A stretch of 64,000 nt of DNA from Pseudomonas sediminis (GCF_002741105.1 NZ_NIQU01000001.1:62001-126000); one strand, 5' to 3'; counted from the first letter of the stretch, positions 43,367 through 53,970 are shown. A program made the numbers and translations. The notes: generated by a model not told the origin, from the letters alone.

Positions 43367-45807
43367 CGGTGCAGGAAAAGTTCTGGGATATCCCTGGCGG
43401 CATCCACCCAGCCGAGCGCAAGGAACTGTCCAACCGCACACCGATCCAGCAGGCGCCACTGCCCAAACGCCTGGTGTTGCCGCTCGGCCAGCATATTGGC
43501 GCAACCGCTGAGCCCTGTGTGGCGGTCGGCCAACGCGTACGTAAGGGCGAGAAGATCGCCAACGCCAACGGTTTCGTCAGTGTGCCGCTGCATGCGCCGA
43601 CTTCCGGCAGCGTCGCCTTTATCGATGAGCAGCCTTATCCGCATGCTTCCGGCATGCTGGCACCGGCCATCGTCATCGACAGCGATGGCCTGGACGAGTG
43701 GATCGAACTGACGCCCCCCGCCGACTACCGCAGCCTGGAACCCGCCGAACTGCTGGCATTGATCCGCGAGGCCGGCATCAACGGCCTCGGCGGCGCCGGC
43801 TTCCCCACGGCGGTCAAGCTCACCGCACGGCCGACGCAGAAGATCCACACCCTGATCATCAACGGCACCGAGTGCGAACCTTACATCACCGCTGATGACG
43901 TGCTGATGCGCGAGCGCGCCGCCGAGCTGGTGGCTGGTATCGAGGTACTGGCCCACCTGATCCAGCCGCAACAAGTGCTGATCGGCATCGAAGACAACAA
44001 GCCCGAGGCCATCGCTGCCGTGCGTGCCGCCTGCGCCGGGCATGACTACCAGGTGCGGGTGTTTCCGACCAAGTACCCGTCCGGCGGCGAGAAACAGCTG
44101 ATCCAGATTCTCACCGGCGTCGAGGTGCCCAGCGGCGGCCTGCCCGCCGATATCGGCATCCTTTGCCAGAACGTCGGCACCTGCGTTGCCATCCACGATG
44201 CCGTGCTGCTGGGCAAACCGCTGATCTCGCGCATCACCACTCTGACCGGCGAAGCGCTGGCGCGACCTGGCAATGTCGAGGCTCTGCTGGGCACGCCAGT
44301 GGGCAAATTGCTGACCTTCGCCGGGCTCGATCAGGACGCACTTAATCGCTTGATCATGGGCGGGCCGATGATGGGCTTTACCCTGCCCTCGCTGGACGTC
44401 CCCCTGATCAAGACCAGCAACTGCCTGCTGGCCAGCACCGCCGCAGAACTGCCGCCGCCACCGCCGGCCATGCCCTGCATCCGTTGCGGCGAATGTGCGC
44501 AGGCGTGCCCAGCCAGCCTGCTGCCACAACAACTGCACTTCTTCGCCCTGGGCCAGGAGCACGAACAGCTCAAGGCGCACAACCTGTTCGACTGCATCGA
44601 GTGCGGCGCCTGCGCCTACGTCTGCCCGTCGAGCATCCCACTGGTGCAGTACTACCGTGTGGCCAAGGCGGAAATCCGCGAGCTGGAGCAGAAGCAACTC
44701 AAGGCCGAACATTCCAAGCAGCGCTTCGAGCAACGCCAGGAACGTCTGCGCCGCGCCGAGGAGCAGAAGGAGGCCGAACGCAAGGCCCGCGCCGAAAAAG
44801 CCGCTCGCGCCAAGGCCGCACAGGCCGAAGCCCCGCCTGCAGCCGCAGCGGCGCCGGCCGATGAAGCGCTGAAGAAACTCAAGATCGAGGCCAGCATGGC
44901 CCAGGTCGCGCTGAAGAAGGCCGAAAAACAGCTGGCCGCCCACGACACGCCCGAGCTGCAGGTACAGGTCGCCGAGCTGCGTGCTGCTGCCGAAGCGGCA
45001 CAGAAGGCCCTGGCCAATGCCCAGGCGACAGCCCCTGCCCCAGCGCCCAAGCCAGCAGGCGATGAAGCCTTGAAAAAGGCCAAGATCGAAGCGGCCATGC
45101 TCAAGGCGCAACTGCGCAAGCTGGAAAAGCTCGAAAGCCCGGACGACGAGCAGCAAACCGAAATCGCCCGTGTGCGCCAGCAACTGGAAGCGGCCGAGAA
45201 AGCCCTGGCAGAGCTGGATAGCCAGGAACCTGCTGCCGCAGCCAAACCTGCCGGTGACGAAGCGCTGAAAAAGGCCAAGATCGAAGCCGCCATGCTCAAG
45301 GCACAACTGCGCAAGCTGGAAAAGATCGAAAGCCCGGACGACGAGCAGCAAGCCGAAATCGCCCGCGTACGCCAGCAACTGGAAGCCGCCGAGAAAGCCC
45401 TGGCCGAGTTGGATAGCCAGAAGCCCGCTGCGGCCGCCAAACCCGCCGGTGACGAAGCACTGAAGAAGGCCAAGATCGAACTGGCAATGAAACGCGCCGA
45501 ACTGAAGAAGGCAGAAAAGGCCGGCAGCGACGACACCGCACTGCAACCGCTACGCGATGCCCTGGCCGCTGCTGAACAAGCACTGCATGCCGCCGAGGCC
45601 ACCTCGGGTAAACCAGCCCCGGAGCTGGTGCGTACCGAACATCCGGGCGTGGACGCCGAGCTGAAAGCTCTGAAGACCGAAGTGGCCTTCGCTCGCGCCG
45701 ACCTGCGCAAGCTGGAGCGTGACGACAACGCTGCCGCCGACGCACTGCAGCAGGCACGTACCCGCCTGGCCGATGCCGAGCGCAAGCTGGCCGACTACCA
45801 ACCCTGA
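43363..45807 (+). CDS. rnfC: Rnf complex subunit C with long repeat-bearing C-terminal tail
   Basis: An 814-residue subunit. The NADH- and FMN-binding core comes first ([15 protein letters not shown] near residue 143, then an SLBB domain). Two 4Fe-4S motifs follow near residues 370-425 ([12 protein letters not shown] and [12 protein letters not shown]). From about residue 440 a charged, coiled-coil-prone tail begins, rich in Glu, Lys and Ala. It holds two almost identical 65-residue repeats and a third diverged copy from residue 563, each starting [13 protein letters not shown]. Long, variable RnfC tails are known in the family; their role is unclear. Confidence 0.95.
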   Translation: MTVQEKFWDIPGGIHPAERKELSNRTPIQQAPLPKRLVLPLGQHIGATAEPCVAVGQRVRKGEKIANANGFVSVPLHAPTSGSVAFIDEQPYPHASGMLAPAIVIDSDGLDEWIELTPPADYRSLEPAELLALIREAGINGLGGAGFPTAVKLTARPTQKIHTLIINGTECEPYITADDVLMRERAAELVAGIEVLAHLIQPQQVLIGIEDNKPEAIAAVRAACAGHDYQVRVFPTKYPSGGEKQLIQILTGVEVPSGGLPADIGILCQNVGTCVAIHDAVLLGKPLISRITTLTGEALARPGNVEALLGTPVGKLLTFAGLDQDALNRLIMGGPMMGFTLPSLDVPLIKTSNCLLASTAAELPPPPPAMPCIRCGECAQACPASLLPQQLHFFALGQEHEQLKAHNLFDCIECGACAYVCPSSIPLVQYYRVAKAEIRELEQKQLKAEHSKQRFEQRQERLRRAEEQKEAERKARAEKAARAKAAQAEAPPAAAAAPADEALKKLKIEASMAQVALKKAEKQLAAHDTPELQVQVAELRAAAEAAQKALANAQATAPAPAPKPAGDEALKKAKIEAAMLKAQLRKLEKLESPDDEQQTEIARVRQQLEAAEKALAELDSQEPAAAAKPAGDEALKKAKIEAAMLKAQLRKLEKIESPDDEQQAEIARVRQQLEAAEKALAELDSQKPAAAAKPAGDEALKKAKIELAMKRAELKKAEKAGSDDTALQPLRDALAAAEQALHAAEATSGKPAPELVRTEHPGVDAELKALKTEVAFARADLRKLERDDNAAADALQQARTRLADAERKLADYQP
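45049..45633 (+). repeat. three 195-bp tandem repeats inside rnfC
   Basis: Equivalent GAY codons of the [11 protein letters not shown] unit fall at 45061, 45256 and 45451, exactly 195 bases apart. Copies one and two encode nearly the same 65 residues; copy three keeps only the first third. In-frame periodicity means copy number can change without breaking the gene. Confidence 0.9.
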
Positions 45808-45814
45808 CATCCGC

Positions 45815-45902
45815 CCCGGATTGCATCCGGGCTACAAAAGATACCCCGTCGCGCCGGAGACCCCGGGCGGCACAGACAACCGTAGCCCGGATGCAATCCG
45901 GG
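45815..45902. repeat. inverted REP pair between rnfC and rnfD
   Basis: Two 21-base arms, CCCGGATTGCATCC-type at 45815-45835 and its exact reverse complement starting GTAGCCCGGATGC at 45882-45902, flank a 46-base spacer. This is a REPIN-like doublet inside an operon. The RNA could fold into a very stable hairpin between rnfC and rnfD. Confidence 0.85.
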
Positions 45903-45947
45903 AACCGCGCCCAACAAGGCGCCGCGACAGTAACGACCGGAGCGCCG

Positions 45948-46979
45948 ATGGCCCTGCCCCGCATCACATCGCCCCACGCCACGGGCAGCAATCGTACCCA
46001 GCAGGTCATGCTGCAGGTGTTGCTGGCCACCGTGCCGGGCATCCTCGCCCTGACCTGGCTGTTCGGCGTCGGCACCCTGTTCAATCTGGTCTGGGCCAGC
46101 CTCTGCGCCCTGGGCTTCGAGGCTGCGCTGCTGGCGGCACGCAAACGCCCGGTGGTGTTCTTCCTCAAGGACTACAGCGCCCTGGTCACCGCCGTGCTGC
46201 TGGCCCTGGCCCTGCCGCCCTACTCGCCCTGGTGGCTGACGCTGATCGCCTGCGGCTTCGCCATCTCCCTCGGCAAGCAGCTCTACGGTGGCCTCGGGCA
46301 AAATCCGTTCAACCCGGCCATGGTCGGCTACGTGGTGGTGCTGATCTCCTTCCCCGTCGACATGACCAGTTGGCCCGCGCCACACGCCTTCGCCGCGCTG
46401 GACGGCATCAAACACATCCTAGGCATAGCCAATCTCCCGGATGGCTGGGCCCAGGCCACCGCGCTGGACGCGCTGAAGGTGAACAAGAGCCTGACCATCG
46501 ACGAACTGCACGCCAGCAACCCGGCCTTCGGCTATTTCGGCGGTGCCGGCAGCGAGGTGGTCAATCTGGCCTTCCTCGCAGGCGGCCTGTATCTGCTGCA
46601 TAAACGCCTGATCACCTGGCATGCGCCAGTGGGCATGCTCGCCGCGCTGTTCGTCATGAGCCTGCTGTTCTGGAACGGCAGTGGTTCGGACTCCAACGGC
46701 TCGCCACTGTTCCACCTGCTCACCGGCGCCACCATGCTCGGCGCCTTCTTCATCGTCACCGACCCGGTGTCCGGCGCCACCAGCAATCGCGGGCGTCTGG
46801 TGTTCGGCATCGGCGTCGGCGTGCTGGTCTATGTGATCCGCACCTGGGGCGGCTACCCGGATGCGGTGGCCTTCGCCGTGCTGCTGATGAACCTGGCGGC
46901 GCCGACCATCGACTACTACACCCGGCCACGCAGCTACGGCCACCGCAAGCCCAATAGCGGCTTCAAGCTGGGAGAATGA
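45948..46979 (+). CDS. rnfD: Rnf complex subunit D
   Basis: A 343-residue membrane protein with about nine helices. The covalent FMN site is the Thr near residue 278 in [10 protein letters not shown]. The N-terminal segments [15 protein letters not shown] and [20 protein letters not shown] are typical for RnfD/NqrB. The ATG at 45948 with CGGAG upstream gives the usual N terminus. A 140-base gap holding an inverted repeat pair separates it from rnfC, the only large gap in the operon. Confidence 0.96.
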   Translation: MALPRITSPHATGSNRTQQVMLQVLLATVPGILALTWLFGVGTLFNLVWASLCALGFEAALLAARKRPVVFFLKDYSALVTAVLLALALPPYSPWWLTLIACGFAISLGKQLYGGLGQNPFNPAMVGYVVVLISFPVDMTSWPAPHAFAALDGIKHILGIANLPDGWAQATALDALKVNKSLTIDELHASNPAFGYFGGAGSEVVNLAFLAGGLYLLHKRLITWHAPVGMLAALFVMSLLFWNGSGSDSNGSPLFHLLTGATMLGAFFIVTDPVSGATSNRGRLVFGIGVGVLVYVIRTWGGYPDAVAFAVLLMNLAAPTIDYYTRPRSYGHRKPNSGFKLGE

Positions 46980-46981
46980 GC

Positions 46982-47617
46982 ATGCTGCCGGAAATCAGCC
47001 GCTCGATGCTGAAGAACGCCCTGGTGCTCGGTCTGTTCGCCATCGGTACCGTCGGCACCGTCGCCCTGTTGCAACAGGGCACAGCCGAGCGTATCGCCAA
47101 TGCCGAGCGTGAAGCGCAGGTACGCGCCCTGGCCGAGATTCTGCCGGCCGGCAGCTACGACAATCACTTGCTGGATAACCGCATCGAACTCAACGCCCCC
47201 GAGCTGGGCCACCGCAGCCCACAGTCAGCCTATCTGGCACTCAAGAGCGGTGAGCCCAGCGCGCTGATCCTGCCGGTGACCGCTCCAGACGGCTACAGCG
47301 GCGCCATCCACCTGTTGGTCGGCATCTTCGCCGATGGCCGCCTGGCTGGCGTGCGCGTGCTCAGCCATAAGGAAACGCCTGGACTGGGGGACAAGATCGA
47401 ACTGGCCAAGAGCGACTGGGTACGCAGCTTCGAGGGCAAATCCCTGAACGACCCTGGCGAAGAGCGCTGGGCGGTGAAAAAGGATCGTGGCGACTTCGAC
47501 CAGTTCGCCGGCGCCACCATCACCCCGCGCGCCGTGGTCAAGGCCGTGCACGGCGTCCTACGCTACTTCGACACGCACCGCGCCCAGTTGCTGGGCCAGG
47601 TGGAGGACGAACGATGA
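46982..47617 (+). CDS. rnfG: Rnf complex subunit G
   Basis: A 211-residue protein with one N-terminal membrane helix ([19 protein letters not shown]) and a periplasmic domain carrying a covalent FMN through Thr179 in FAGATITP. The [10 protein letters not shown] block near residue 131 is conserved in the family. GGGAG lies seven bases before the ATG at 46982. The ATG at 46976 overlaps the rnfD stop but almost abuts that site. Its stop overlaps rnfE by four bases. Confidence 0.95.
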   Translation: MLPEISRSMLKNALVLGLFAIGTVGTVALLQQGTAERIANAEREAQVRALAEILPAGSYDNHLLDNRIELNAPELGHRSPQSAYLALKSGEPSALILPVTAPDGYSGAIHLLVGIFADGRLAGVRVLSHKETPGLGDKIELAKSDWVRSFEGKSLNDPGEERWAVKKDRGDFDQFAGATITPRAVVKAVHGVLRYFDTHRAQLLGQVEDER

Positions 47618-48321
47618 CCAGCTACCGCGAAATCACCCTCAATGGCCTGTGGAAGAACAACCCAGCGCTGGTGCAGTTGCTCGGCCTCTGCCCGCTGCTT
47701 GGGGTGAGCAACTCCACGGTCAACGCCTTGGGCCTGGCCCTGGCCAGTGCCGTGGTACTGGTGTGTTCGAACACCGCCGTGTCGCTGGTACGCGGCGTGG
47801 TCAACACCGCTGTGCGTCTGCCGGCCTTCGTCATGATCATCGCCGCGCTGACCACCTGCATCGAACTACTGATGCAGGCCTACACCTACGAGCTGTACCA
47901 GATCCTCGGCATCTTCATCCCGCTGATCACCACCAACTGCGTGATCCTCGGTCGCGCCGACGGCTTCGCCGCCAAGCACGACCCAGCCCGCGCCGCCTAC
48001 GACGGTCTGATGATGGGCCTGGGCTTCGGCACCGTGCTGGTGCTGATCGGCGCCATCCGTGAGCTGCTTGGCACTGGCGCGTTGTTCGCCAACATGCACC
48101 TGCTGTTCGGCCCGATTGCCGCCGACTGGAAGCTCACCCTGGTGCACGATTACCGCGGCTTCCTGCTGGCCATCCTGCCACCGGGCGCGTTCATCGTTCT
48201 GGGCCTGCTGATCGCCGGCAAGAACCGCATCGATCAGATCGCCGCCGAGCGAGCCAAGGCCGCCGCGCCCGAGCTACCCGCCCAAAGCCGCCGCGTTCGC
48301 GTTACCGGAGTCATCGAATGA
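47614..48321 (+). CDS. rnfE: Rnf complex subunit E
   Basis: A 235-residue six-helix membrane protein, paralogous to Rnf[21 protein letters not shown] and [20 protein letters not shown] are the conserved segments that mirror those of RnfA. It completes the set A-B-C-D-G-E. A basic C-terminal tail extends into the cytoplasm. It overlaps nth by four bases, as in many gammaproteobacteria. Confidence 0.96.
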   Translation: MTSYREITLNGLWKNNPALVQLLGLCPLLGVSNSTVNALGLALASAVVLVCSNTAVSLVRGVVNTAVRLPAFVMIIAALTTCIELLMQAYTYELYQILGIFIPLITTNCVILGRADGFAAKHDPARAAYDGLMMGLGFGTVLVLIGAIRELLGTGALFANMHLLFGPIAADWKLTLVHDYRGFLLAILPPGAFIVLGLLIAGKNRIDQIAAERAKAAAPELPAQSRRVRVTGVIE

Positions 48322-48956
48322 ATGCTGCCAAGCGCCAGGAAATCTTCCGCCGCCTGCACGAAGACAACCCCGAGCCGAAAACCGAGCTGGCCTACAGCAC
48401 CCCCTTCGAGCTGCTGGTGGCCGTGACGCTCTCGGCTCAGGCCACCGACGTCAGCGTCAACAAGGCAACGGCCAAGCTGTTTCCCGTGGCCAACACGCCG
48501 GAGGCGATCTACGCCCTGGGCGTCGAGGGTCTTTCCGAGTACATCAAGACCATCGGCCTGTACAACAGCAAGGCGAAGAACGTCATCGAGGCCTGCCGCC
48601 TCCTTATCGAGAAGCACGGCAGCGTGGTGCCGGACAACCGCGAAGACCTCGAAGCCCTGCCCGGCGTCGGTCGCAAGACCGCCAACGTGGTGCTCAATAC
48701 GGCGTTTCGCCAGTTGGCCATGGCTGTGGACACGCATATTTTCCGCGTCAGCAACCGCACTGGCATCGCGCCAGGCAAGAACGTGGTCGAGGTGGAAAAG
48801 AAGCTGCTCAAGTTCGTGCCCAAGGATTACCTGCTCGACGCCCACCATTGGTTGATCCTGCACGGGCGCTACGTCTGCACCGCGCGCAAACCGCGTTGTG
48901 GCGCCTGCCGCATCGAAGACCTGTGCGAGTACAAGGCGAAAACCTCCGACGATTGA
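48318..48956 (+). CDS. nth: endonuclease III
   Basis: A 212-residue DNA glycosylase/AP lyase that removes oxidised pyrimidines. The helix-hairpin-helix is [13 protein letters not shown] with catalytic Lys120. The catalytic Asp138 is in [11 protein letters not shown]. The C-terminal 4Fe-4S loop has the pattern C-x6-C-x2-C-x5-C ([17 protein letters not shown]). Residue numbers equal those of the E. coli enzyme. It is the last gene of the rnf operon. The link to Rnf may reflect a shared oxidative-stress or Fe-S theme. Confidence 0.97.
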   Translation: MNAAKRQEIFRRLHEDNPEPKTELAYSTPFELLVAVTLSAQATDVSVNKATAKLFPVANTPEAIYALGVEGLSEYIKTIGLYNSKAKNVIEACRLLIEKHGSVVPDNREDLEALPGVGRKTANVVLNTAFRQLAMAVDTHIFRVSNRTGIAPGKNVVEVEKKLLKFVPKDYLLDAHHWLILHGRYVCTARKPRCGACRIEDLCEYKAKTSDD

Positions 48957-48998
48957 TCGACCATAGAATCTGACGATCTCCTGATTGAAAAAATCTTT

Positions 48999-49027
48999 TT
49001 TACCCGCTCAATTTTTGTCGCTATAAG
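48999..49027 (+). promoter_or_regulatory. candidate sigma-70 promoter before the small acidic-protein gene
   Basis: TTTACC and TATAAG are spaced by exactly 17 bases. They lie 41 bases before the ATG at 49068 in an AT-rich gap after nth. Confidence 0.5.
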
Positions 49028-49067
49028 GTGCGCAAATGGCCCCAGTCACTGGCCTGGAGTGGAATAG

Positions 49068-49247
49068 ATGAGCACTGACAAAGAAGACCTCGAACTGGAC
49101 GAAGACTTTGTCGCGGAAGAATCGGACGATGCCGAGCCTGCGGTGGAAGTCGCCAAGACCAATCTGACCAAGCGTCGCATCATCGACAACTTCCTCGAAG
49201 AGCGTCGCCTGCACAAACAGCTGGCCGAATACGATTTCGATATCTGA
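49068..49247 (+). CDS. small acidic conserved protein (PA3496-like)
   Basis: A 59-residue protein. The N-terminal half is strongly acidic (DKEDLELDEDFVAEE). The C-terminal half is a basic helix with KRRIIDNFLEERRLHKQLAE, and the protein ends in YDFDI. The same small gene follows nth in P. aeruginosa as I recall it. Function unknown; charge separation suggests a regulatory or adapter peptide. TGGAG lies upstream and a candidate promoter and a terminator frame it, so it is probably a separate transcript. Confidence 0.8.
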   Translation: MSTDKEDLELDEDFVAEESDDAEPAVEVAKTNLTKRRIIDNFLEERRLHKQLAEYDFDI

Positions 49248-49266
49248 GTATCGAGCTGCACAGAAG

Positions 49267-49291
49267 AAGCCCCGCTGATTGCGGGGCTTTT
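49267..49291 (+). terminator. intrinsic terminator of the small acidic-protein gene
   Basis: AAGCCCCGC and GCGGGGCTT form a 9-bp stem around TGATT, followed by a short U-tract (TTC). It begins 20 bases after the stop. Confidence 0.85.
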
Positions 49292-49303
49292 CGTATGTCG
49301 CGA

Positions 49304-49696
49304 TCAGACGCGGCGAGACGGTGAAAGCAGTTCGATCTTGTAACCGTCCGGGTCCTCGACGGAGGCCAGGATGCTCGTGCCGTGCTTCATCGGGCCCGGC
49401 TCACGGGTGATCTTGCCGCCACGGCCGCGAATATCCTCGCAGGCCTTGTAGACATCCTCGACTTCCAGAGCGATATGGCCGTAGCCGGTGCCGAGCTCGT
49501 AGTGCTCGACGCCCCAGTTGTGAGTCAGCTCGATCACGCTGTTGTGCGCCTCGTCGCCGTAGCCGACGAAGGCCAGAGTGAACTGCCCATCCGGGTAGTC
49601 CTCACGGCGCAGCAAAGTCATGCCCAGTACTTCGGTGTAGAAGGCAATGGACTTTTCCAGATCGCCGACGCGCAGCATGGTGTGCAGCAGTCTCAT
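49304..49696 (-). CDS. gloA: lactoylglutathione lyase (glyoxalase I)
   Basis: A 130-residue metalloenzyme that converts the methylglyoxal-glutathione hemithioacetal to S-lactoylglutathione. The metal ligands are visible: His5 in [14 protein letters not shown], a Glu in [10 protein letters not shown], His in [11 protein letters not shown] and Glu in [10 protein letters not shown]. The compact size suggests the Ni/Co-type enzyme. GGGAG lies eight bases before the ATG at 49696. It lies after argG on the same strand with a terminator between them. Confidence 0.95.
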   Translation of the reverse strand: MRLLHTMLRVGDLEKSIAFYTEVLGMTLLRREDYPDGQFTLAFVGYGDEAHNSVIELTHNWGVEHYELGTGYGHIALEVEDVYKACEDIRGRGGKITREPGPMKHGTSILASVEDPDGYKIELLSPSRRV

Positions 49697-49720
49697 CAGA
49701 TTCACTCCCGTAAAAAGCAG

Positions 49721-49743
49721 AACCCCGGCACATGGCCGGGGTT
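49721..49743 (-). terminator. intrinsic terminator of argG
   Basis: AACCCCGGC and GCCGGGGTT form a 9-bp stem around five bases. On the minus strand CTGC and then TTTTT follow, just before the gloA ribosome site. Confidence 0.8.
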
Positions 49744-49768
49744 CTTGTTGTGGCGCAGGTGGCTGAGC

Positions 49769-50986
49769 TTAGACCAGCTTGCGGCCCTTGCCTGCAGCAA
49801 TACGCATACGCAGGGCGTTGAGCTTGATGAAGCCTGCCGCGTCCTGCTGATTGTAGGCGCCGCCATCTTCCTCGAAGGTCGCGATGTTGGCATCGAACAG
49901 CGAATCGTCGGACTTGCGGCCGGTGACGATGACGTTGCCCTTGTACAGCTTCAGGCGGACCACGCCGTTCACGTTAGCCTGGGAGGCGTCGATCATCTGT
50001 TGCAGCATCAGACGCTCCGGGCTCCACCAGAAACCGTTGTAGATCAGGCTGGCGTATTTCGGCATCAGCTCGTCTTTCAGGTGAGCCACTTCGCGGTCGA
50101 GGGTGATCGACTCGATGGCGCGGTGGGCCTTGAGCATGATGGTGCCGCCGGGGGTCTCGTAGCAGCCACGGGACTTCATGCCGACGAAGCGGTTCTCGAC
50201 GATGTCCAGACGGCCGATGCCGTTCTCGCCGCCGATACGGTTCAGTTCAGCCAGTACGGTCGCGGGGCTCAGCTCCTTGCCGTCGATGGCGACGATGTCA
50301 CCGGCGCGGTAGGTCAGCTCGATATAAGTCGGTGCGTCCGGTGCTGCCTCAGGGGAGACAGTCCATTTCCACATGTCTTCTTCGTGCTCGGTCCAGGTGT
50401 CTTCCAGCACGCCACCTTCATAGGAGATGTGCAGCAGGTTGGCATCCATGGAGTACGGCGATTTTTTCTTGCCGTGACGCTCGATCGGGATGGCGTGCTT
50501 CTCGGCGTAGTCCATCAGCTTCTCGCGCGACAGCAGGTCCCACTCGCGCCACGGGGCGATGACTTTCACACCCGGCTTCAGCGCATAGGCGCCCAGTTCG
50601 AAACGCACCTGGTCGTTGCCCTTGCCGGTAGCACCGTGGGAGATGGCGTCGGCGCCGGTCTCGTTGGCGATTTCGATCAGGCGCTTGGCGATCAGCGGGC
50701 GGGCGATGGAGGTACCCAGCAGGTACTCGCCTTCGTAGACGGTGTTGGCGCGGAACATCGGGTAGACGAAATCGCGAACGAACTCTTCGCGCAGGTCGTC
50801 GATGTAGATTTCCTTGACGCCCATTGCCTGAGCCTTGGCGCGGGCCGGCTCGACCTCTTCACCTTGGCCGAGATCGGCGGTGAAGGTCACCACTTCACAG
50901 TTGTAGGTATCTTGCAGCCACTTGAGGATCACCGAGGTGTCCAGGCCACCGGAATAGGCCAGAACTACCTTTTTGACGTCCGCCAT
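49769..50986 (-). CDS. argG: argininosuccinate synthase
   Basis: A 405-residue enzyme that joins citrulline and aspartate with ATP in arginine synthesis. The PP-loop [16 protein letters not shown] lies at residues 9-24. [15 protein letters not shown] and [15 protein letters not shown] are family signatures. The length is standard. GGAGTGATGGC precedes the ATG directly after a perfect 8-bp hairpin. In PAO1 it also neighbours gloA and motY as I recall. Confidence 0.97.
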   Translation of the reverse strand: MADVKKVVLAYSGGLDTSVILKWLQDTYNCEVVTFTADLGQGEEVEPARAKAQAMGVKEIYIDDLREEFVRDFVYPMFRANTVYEGEYLLGTSIARPLIAKRLIEIANETGADAISHGATGKGNDQVRFELGAYALKPGVKVIAPWREWDLLSREKLMDYAEKHAIPIERHGKKKSPYSMDANLLHISYEGGVLEDTWTEHEEDMWKWTVSPEAAPDAPTYIELTYRAGDIVAIDGKELSPATVLAELNRIGGENGIGRLDIVENRFVGMKSRGCYETPGGTIMLKAHRAIESITLDREVAHLKDELMPKYASLIYNGFWWSPERLMLQQMIDASQANVNGVVRLKLYKGNVIVTGRKSDDSLFDANIATFEEDGGAYNQQDAAGFIKLNALRMRIAAGKGRKLV

Positions 50987-50996
50987 GCCATCACTC

Positions 50997-51021
50997 CACG
51001 GGTTGTACGGTAAAACCCGTG
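50997..51021 (-). promoter_or_regulatory. leader hairpin before argG
   Basis: CACGGGTT and AACCCGTG form a perfect 8-bp stem around nine bases. It ends right before the argG ribosome site (GGAG) and could affect translation or mRNA stability. I saw no ArgR box that I could defend. Confidence 0.45.
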
Positions 51022-51101
51022 ATTCTACTGGCCTCGCGCCTCAATTTACAGGGGCGCGACAGCTTGTGATGACGAAGCGACGGGAAGAATCGGCTTTTTT
51101 G

Positions 51102-52049
51102 CTAGGAAGGCGTACTTCCGGCCGGGTCAGCCGGGGGGCTCGGTGGAGCGGTCTGCGGTGCGCTCTGTACCGGGGCGTCCGACGCGGGCATACGATCCAG
51201 GCGCAGGGTCGCACGGCGATTCTTGGCGCGATTAGCTTCATTGTTGTTAGGCACCAGCGGGTAGCGCTCGCCGTGAAAGCGCATGGTGATCTGCTCCACC
51301 GGTATGCCGCCGGCCACCAGATACTCCTGCACGGCCAGCGCGCGGCGGCGTGACAGGTCACGATTGGTCAGGCGATTGCCGCTGTTGTCGGCATGGCCGT
51401 CGATCTGGAAGCTGTTGATGGTGGGGTCGGCCTTGACGAAGTCGAGGATGATATCGAGCTTGGCCTTGGCCATCGGATCGAGATCGATGCCGCCACCGGG
51501 AAAGCCAATCTGCGCCTGGCGAATCTGATCGAAATTGACCGGCAGCAGCTTCGCGGTACAGGCCTGGTAATCATCATAGGCCTTGTGAAATTTGACCGGC
51601 AGCAGCCGCACTTCCAGGTTATCGCCACCATTGAGCGTGCGATGACGCACCACCGGGCTGCGCCCTTCGAGCAAGCCGGTTAGCAGGCGCGAGCCCTGCT
51701 CCTGCGAGCTGTTGAACGGCACCTCGCCATTACCGACGCTGACCACCCCCAGATTGATATCGCCGCGTCCTGGCTGCCAGGGTGCCGCTGCAGCAAGCAA
51801 GGTCGCCGACCCCGCGCCCATCCAGCGCTCACGCGCCTTGAGGCGGAAGGTGACCTGCTCGCCGGCACGGCGCACGAACTCGCCACTGCCGAAATTGCTG
51901 ATCGGCTGGCTCAGGCGACATTCGAACTGATCGCCCTCGACCGTCCACTCCACCTTTTCCAGCCGCGTCTGGAAGCTGATGGCATGCGCTGGCAGGCACA
52001 AGGGCATGCCAGCCAGCAGGCTGATCAGAAGGAAATTGGGCGCACGCAC
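51102..52049 (-). CDS. motY: MotY-like sodium/proton stator-associated flagellar protein (OmpA domain)
   Basis: A 315-residue periplasmic protein. The signal peptide ends at PAHA (about residue 23). A MotY N-terminal domain follows (FQTRLEKVEWTVEGDQFECR, RLSQPISNFG) with two Cys. The OmpA-like peptidoglycan-binding domain lies at about residues 180-285 (FQIDGHADNSGNRLTNRDLS). A Pro/Ala-rich tail ends the protein. MotY forms the T-ring that holds stator units around the motor. The preferred start is GTG at 52049, with GGAG six bases upstream; GTG at 52061 is an alternative. Confidence 0.9.
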   Translation of the reverse strand: MRAPNFLLISLLAGMPLCLPAHAISFQTRLEKVEWTVEGDQFECRLSQPISNFGSGEFVRRAGEQVTFRLKARERWMGAGSATLLAAAAPWQPGRGDINLGVVSVGNGEVPFNSSQEQGSRLLTGLLEGRSPVVRHRTLNGGDNLEVRLLPVKFHKAYDDYQACTAKLLPVNFDQIRQAQIGFPGGGIDLDPMAKAKLDIILDFVKADPTINSFQIDGHADNSGNRLTNRDLSRRRALAVQEYLVAGGIPVEQITMRFHGERYPLVPNNNEANRAKNRRATLRLDRMPASDAPVQSAPQTAPPSPPADPAGSTPS

Positions 52050-52202
52050 GGTCGACTCCACGGCGGTTCACGGCATTCTCACGGGGTATCGGTCAGCCGC
52101 GCGGAAACTTGACACCCTGCGTGCGATTGTCGCGTCGGCGCGAGCGCGAACAGGCGCTTTTCAGTTACCATGCGGCCACGTTTTACCCGCCTGGAAGCCT
52201 CC

Positions 52203-53249
52203 ATGTCCGACCGCCTGACTCTCCTGCGTCCCGATGACTGGCACATTCACCTGCGCGATGGCGCGGTGCTGCCACACACCGTCGGCGATGCCGCGCGCAC
52301 TTTCGGCCGCGCCATCATCATGCCCAACCTGGTACCGCCGGTACGCAATGCCGCCGAGGCCGATGCCTATCGTCAGCGTATTCTCGCTGCACGCCCGGCT
52401 GGCAGCCGTTTCGAGCCGCTGATGGTGCTCTACCTCACCGACAACACCAGCCCCGAGGACGTGCGTGCAGCCAAGGCCAGTGGCTTCGTGCATGCCGCCA
52501 AGCTCTACCCGGCCGGCGCTACCACCAACTCCGACTCGGGCGTGACCAGCATCGACAAGATTTTCCCGGCACTGGAAGCCATGGCCGAAGTCGGCATGCT
52601 GCTGCTGGTGCATGGCGAAGTGACCCGCGCCGAGATCGACGTGTTCGACCGCGAGAAAGCCTTCATCGACGAGCACCTGACCCGCGTGGTCGAGCGCTTC
52701 CCCACACTGAAAGTGGTGTTCGAGCACATCACCACCCGTGACGCGGTGCAATTCGTCGAGGCCACCTCGGCCAACGTCGGCGCCACCATCACCGCGCATC
52801 ACCTGCTGTACAACCGCAACCACATGCTGGTCGGCGGCATTCGTCCGCACTTCTATTGCCTGCCAATCCTCAAGCGCAACGTGCACCAGGAAGCCCTGCT
52901 CGACGCCGCCACCCGCGGCAACGCCAAATTCTTCCTCGGCACCGACTCGGCGCCGCACGTCAAGCACGCCAAGGAAGCCGCCTGCGGCTGCGCCGGCTGC
53001 TACACCGCCTATGCGGCCATCGAGCTGTATGCCGAAGCCTTCGAACAGCGTAACGCGCTGGACAAGCTGGAAGCCTTCGCCAGCTTCCATGGCCCGGACT
53101 TCTACGGCATGCCGCGCAACAGCGACAGCATCACCCTGGTGCGCGAAGAGTGGACCGTACCGGCCACCCTGCCGCTGGGCGACAACAGCGTCGTGCCGCT
53201 GCGCGCTGGTGAAACCCTGCGCTGGAAATTGCTGGAGGCTCAGGCGTGA
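52203..53249 (+). CDS. pyrC: dihydroorotase
   Basis: A 348-residue class II dihydroorotase that closes carbamoyl aspartate to dihydroorotate in pyrimidine synthesis. The zinc ligands are in [14 protein letters not shown] (residues 12-25). The carboxylated lysine is in [15 protein letters not shown] near residue 98. Further His ligands are in LLVHGEV and VFEHITT, and the catalytic Asp is in GTDSAPH. The ATG at 52203 gives the usual start; an open frame extends upstream to 52170. It overlaps rnt by four bases. Confidence 0.97.
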   Translation: MSDRLTLLRPDDWHIHLRDGAVLPHTVGDAARTFGRAIIMPNLVPPVRNAAEADAYRQRILAARPAGSRFEPLMVLYLTDNTSPEDVRAAKASGFVHAAKLYPAGATTNSDSGVTSIDKIFPALEAMAEVGMLLLVHGEVTRAEIDVFDREKAFIDEHLTRVVERFPTLKVVFEHITTRDAVQFVEATSANVGATITAHHLLYNRNHMLVGGIRPHFYCLPILKRNVHQEALLDAATRGNAKFFLGTDSAPHVKHAKEAACGCAGCYTAYAAIELYAEAFEQRNALDKLEAFASFHGPDFYGMPRNSDSITLVREEWTVPATLPLGDNSVVPLRAGETLRWKLLEAQA

Positions 53250-53920
53250 GCGAAGACAACTACGACGACGAACTCGAGCCGAGCCTGCCGTCCGGCCCGC
53301 GCACGCCCATGGCAGCGCGCTTCCGCGGTTATCTGCCGGTTGTGGTGGATGTGGAGACCGGCGGTTTCAACTGCGCCACCGATGCCCTGCTGGAAATCGC
53401 CGCGACCACCATCGCCATGGACGAGAGCGGCTTTCTGTATCCGGATCACACCCACTTCTTCCGCATCGAACCGTTCGAAGGCGCCAATATCGAACAAGCC
53501 GCGCTGGAATTCACCGGTATCAAGCTCGACCATCCGCTGCGCATGGCCGTCAGCGAGGAGCACGCGCTAGGCGAAATCTTCAAGGGCCTGCGCAAGTCGA
53601 TCAAATCGGCCGGCTGCAAGCGCGCCATCCTGGTCGGCCATAACAGCAGCTTCGACCTGGGTTTCCTCAATGCCGCGGTGGCGCGCTGCGGTATCAAGCG
53701 CAATCCCTTCCATCCGTTCTCCAGCTTCGACACCGCGACCCTCGCCGGTCTCGCTTATGGCCAGACCGTGCTGGCCAAAGCCTGCCAGACCGCCGGTATC
53801 GAGTTCGATGGCAAGGAAGCGCACTCGGCGCGCTACGACACCGAGAAGACCGCTGAGCTGTTCTGCGGCATCGTCAACCGCTGGAAGGAAATGGGCGGCT
53901 GGGACGAGTTCGATCAGTAA
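53246..53920 (+). CDS. rnt: ribonuclease T
   Basis: A 224-residue DEDD 3'-exonuclease that trims the 3' ends of tRNA and other stable RNA. Exo I is [11 protein letters not shown] with Asp35 and Glu37. The later motifs are [16 protein letters not shown] and [13 protein letters not shown] with the catalytic His and Asp. A short acidic N-terminal extension precedes the core. It is coupled to pyrC by an ATGA overlap and ends in a strong terminator. Confidence 0.96.
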   Translation: MSEDNYDDELEPSLPSGPRTPMAARFRGYLPVVVDVETGGFNCATDALLEIAATTIAMDESGFLYPDHTHFFRIEPFEGANIEQAALEFTGIKLDHPLRMAVSEEHALGEIFKGLRKSIKSAGCKRAILVGHNSSFDLGFLNAAVARCGIKRNPFHPFSSFDTATLAGLAYGQTVLAKACQTAGIEFDGKEAHSARYDTEKTAELFCGIVNRWKEMGGWDEFDQ

Positions 53921-53940
53921 CACGCAATCTCTCGCGTACA

Positions 53941-53970
53941 TTAAAAAACCGGCCCAGGCCGGTTTTTTAA
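53941..53970. terminator. intrinsic terminator of pyrC-rnt, symmetrical
   Basis: TTAAAAAACCGGCC and GGCCGGTTTTTTAA form a perfect 14-bp stem with a two-base loop. The A/T ends make it work in both directions. It begins 21 bases after the rnt stop. Confidence 0.92.

Noticed and set aside
42967..45546. Long minus-strand open frame opposite rnfB and rnfC
   Set aside because: It mirrors the repeats of rnfC and has no ribosome site or family resemblance.
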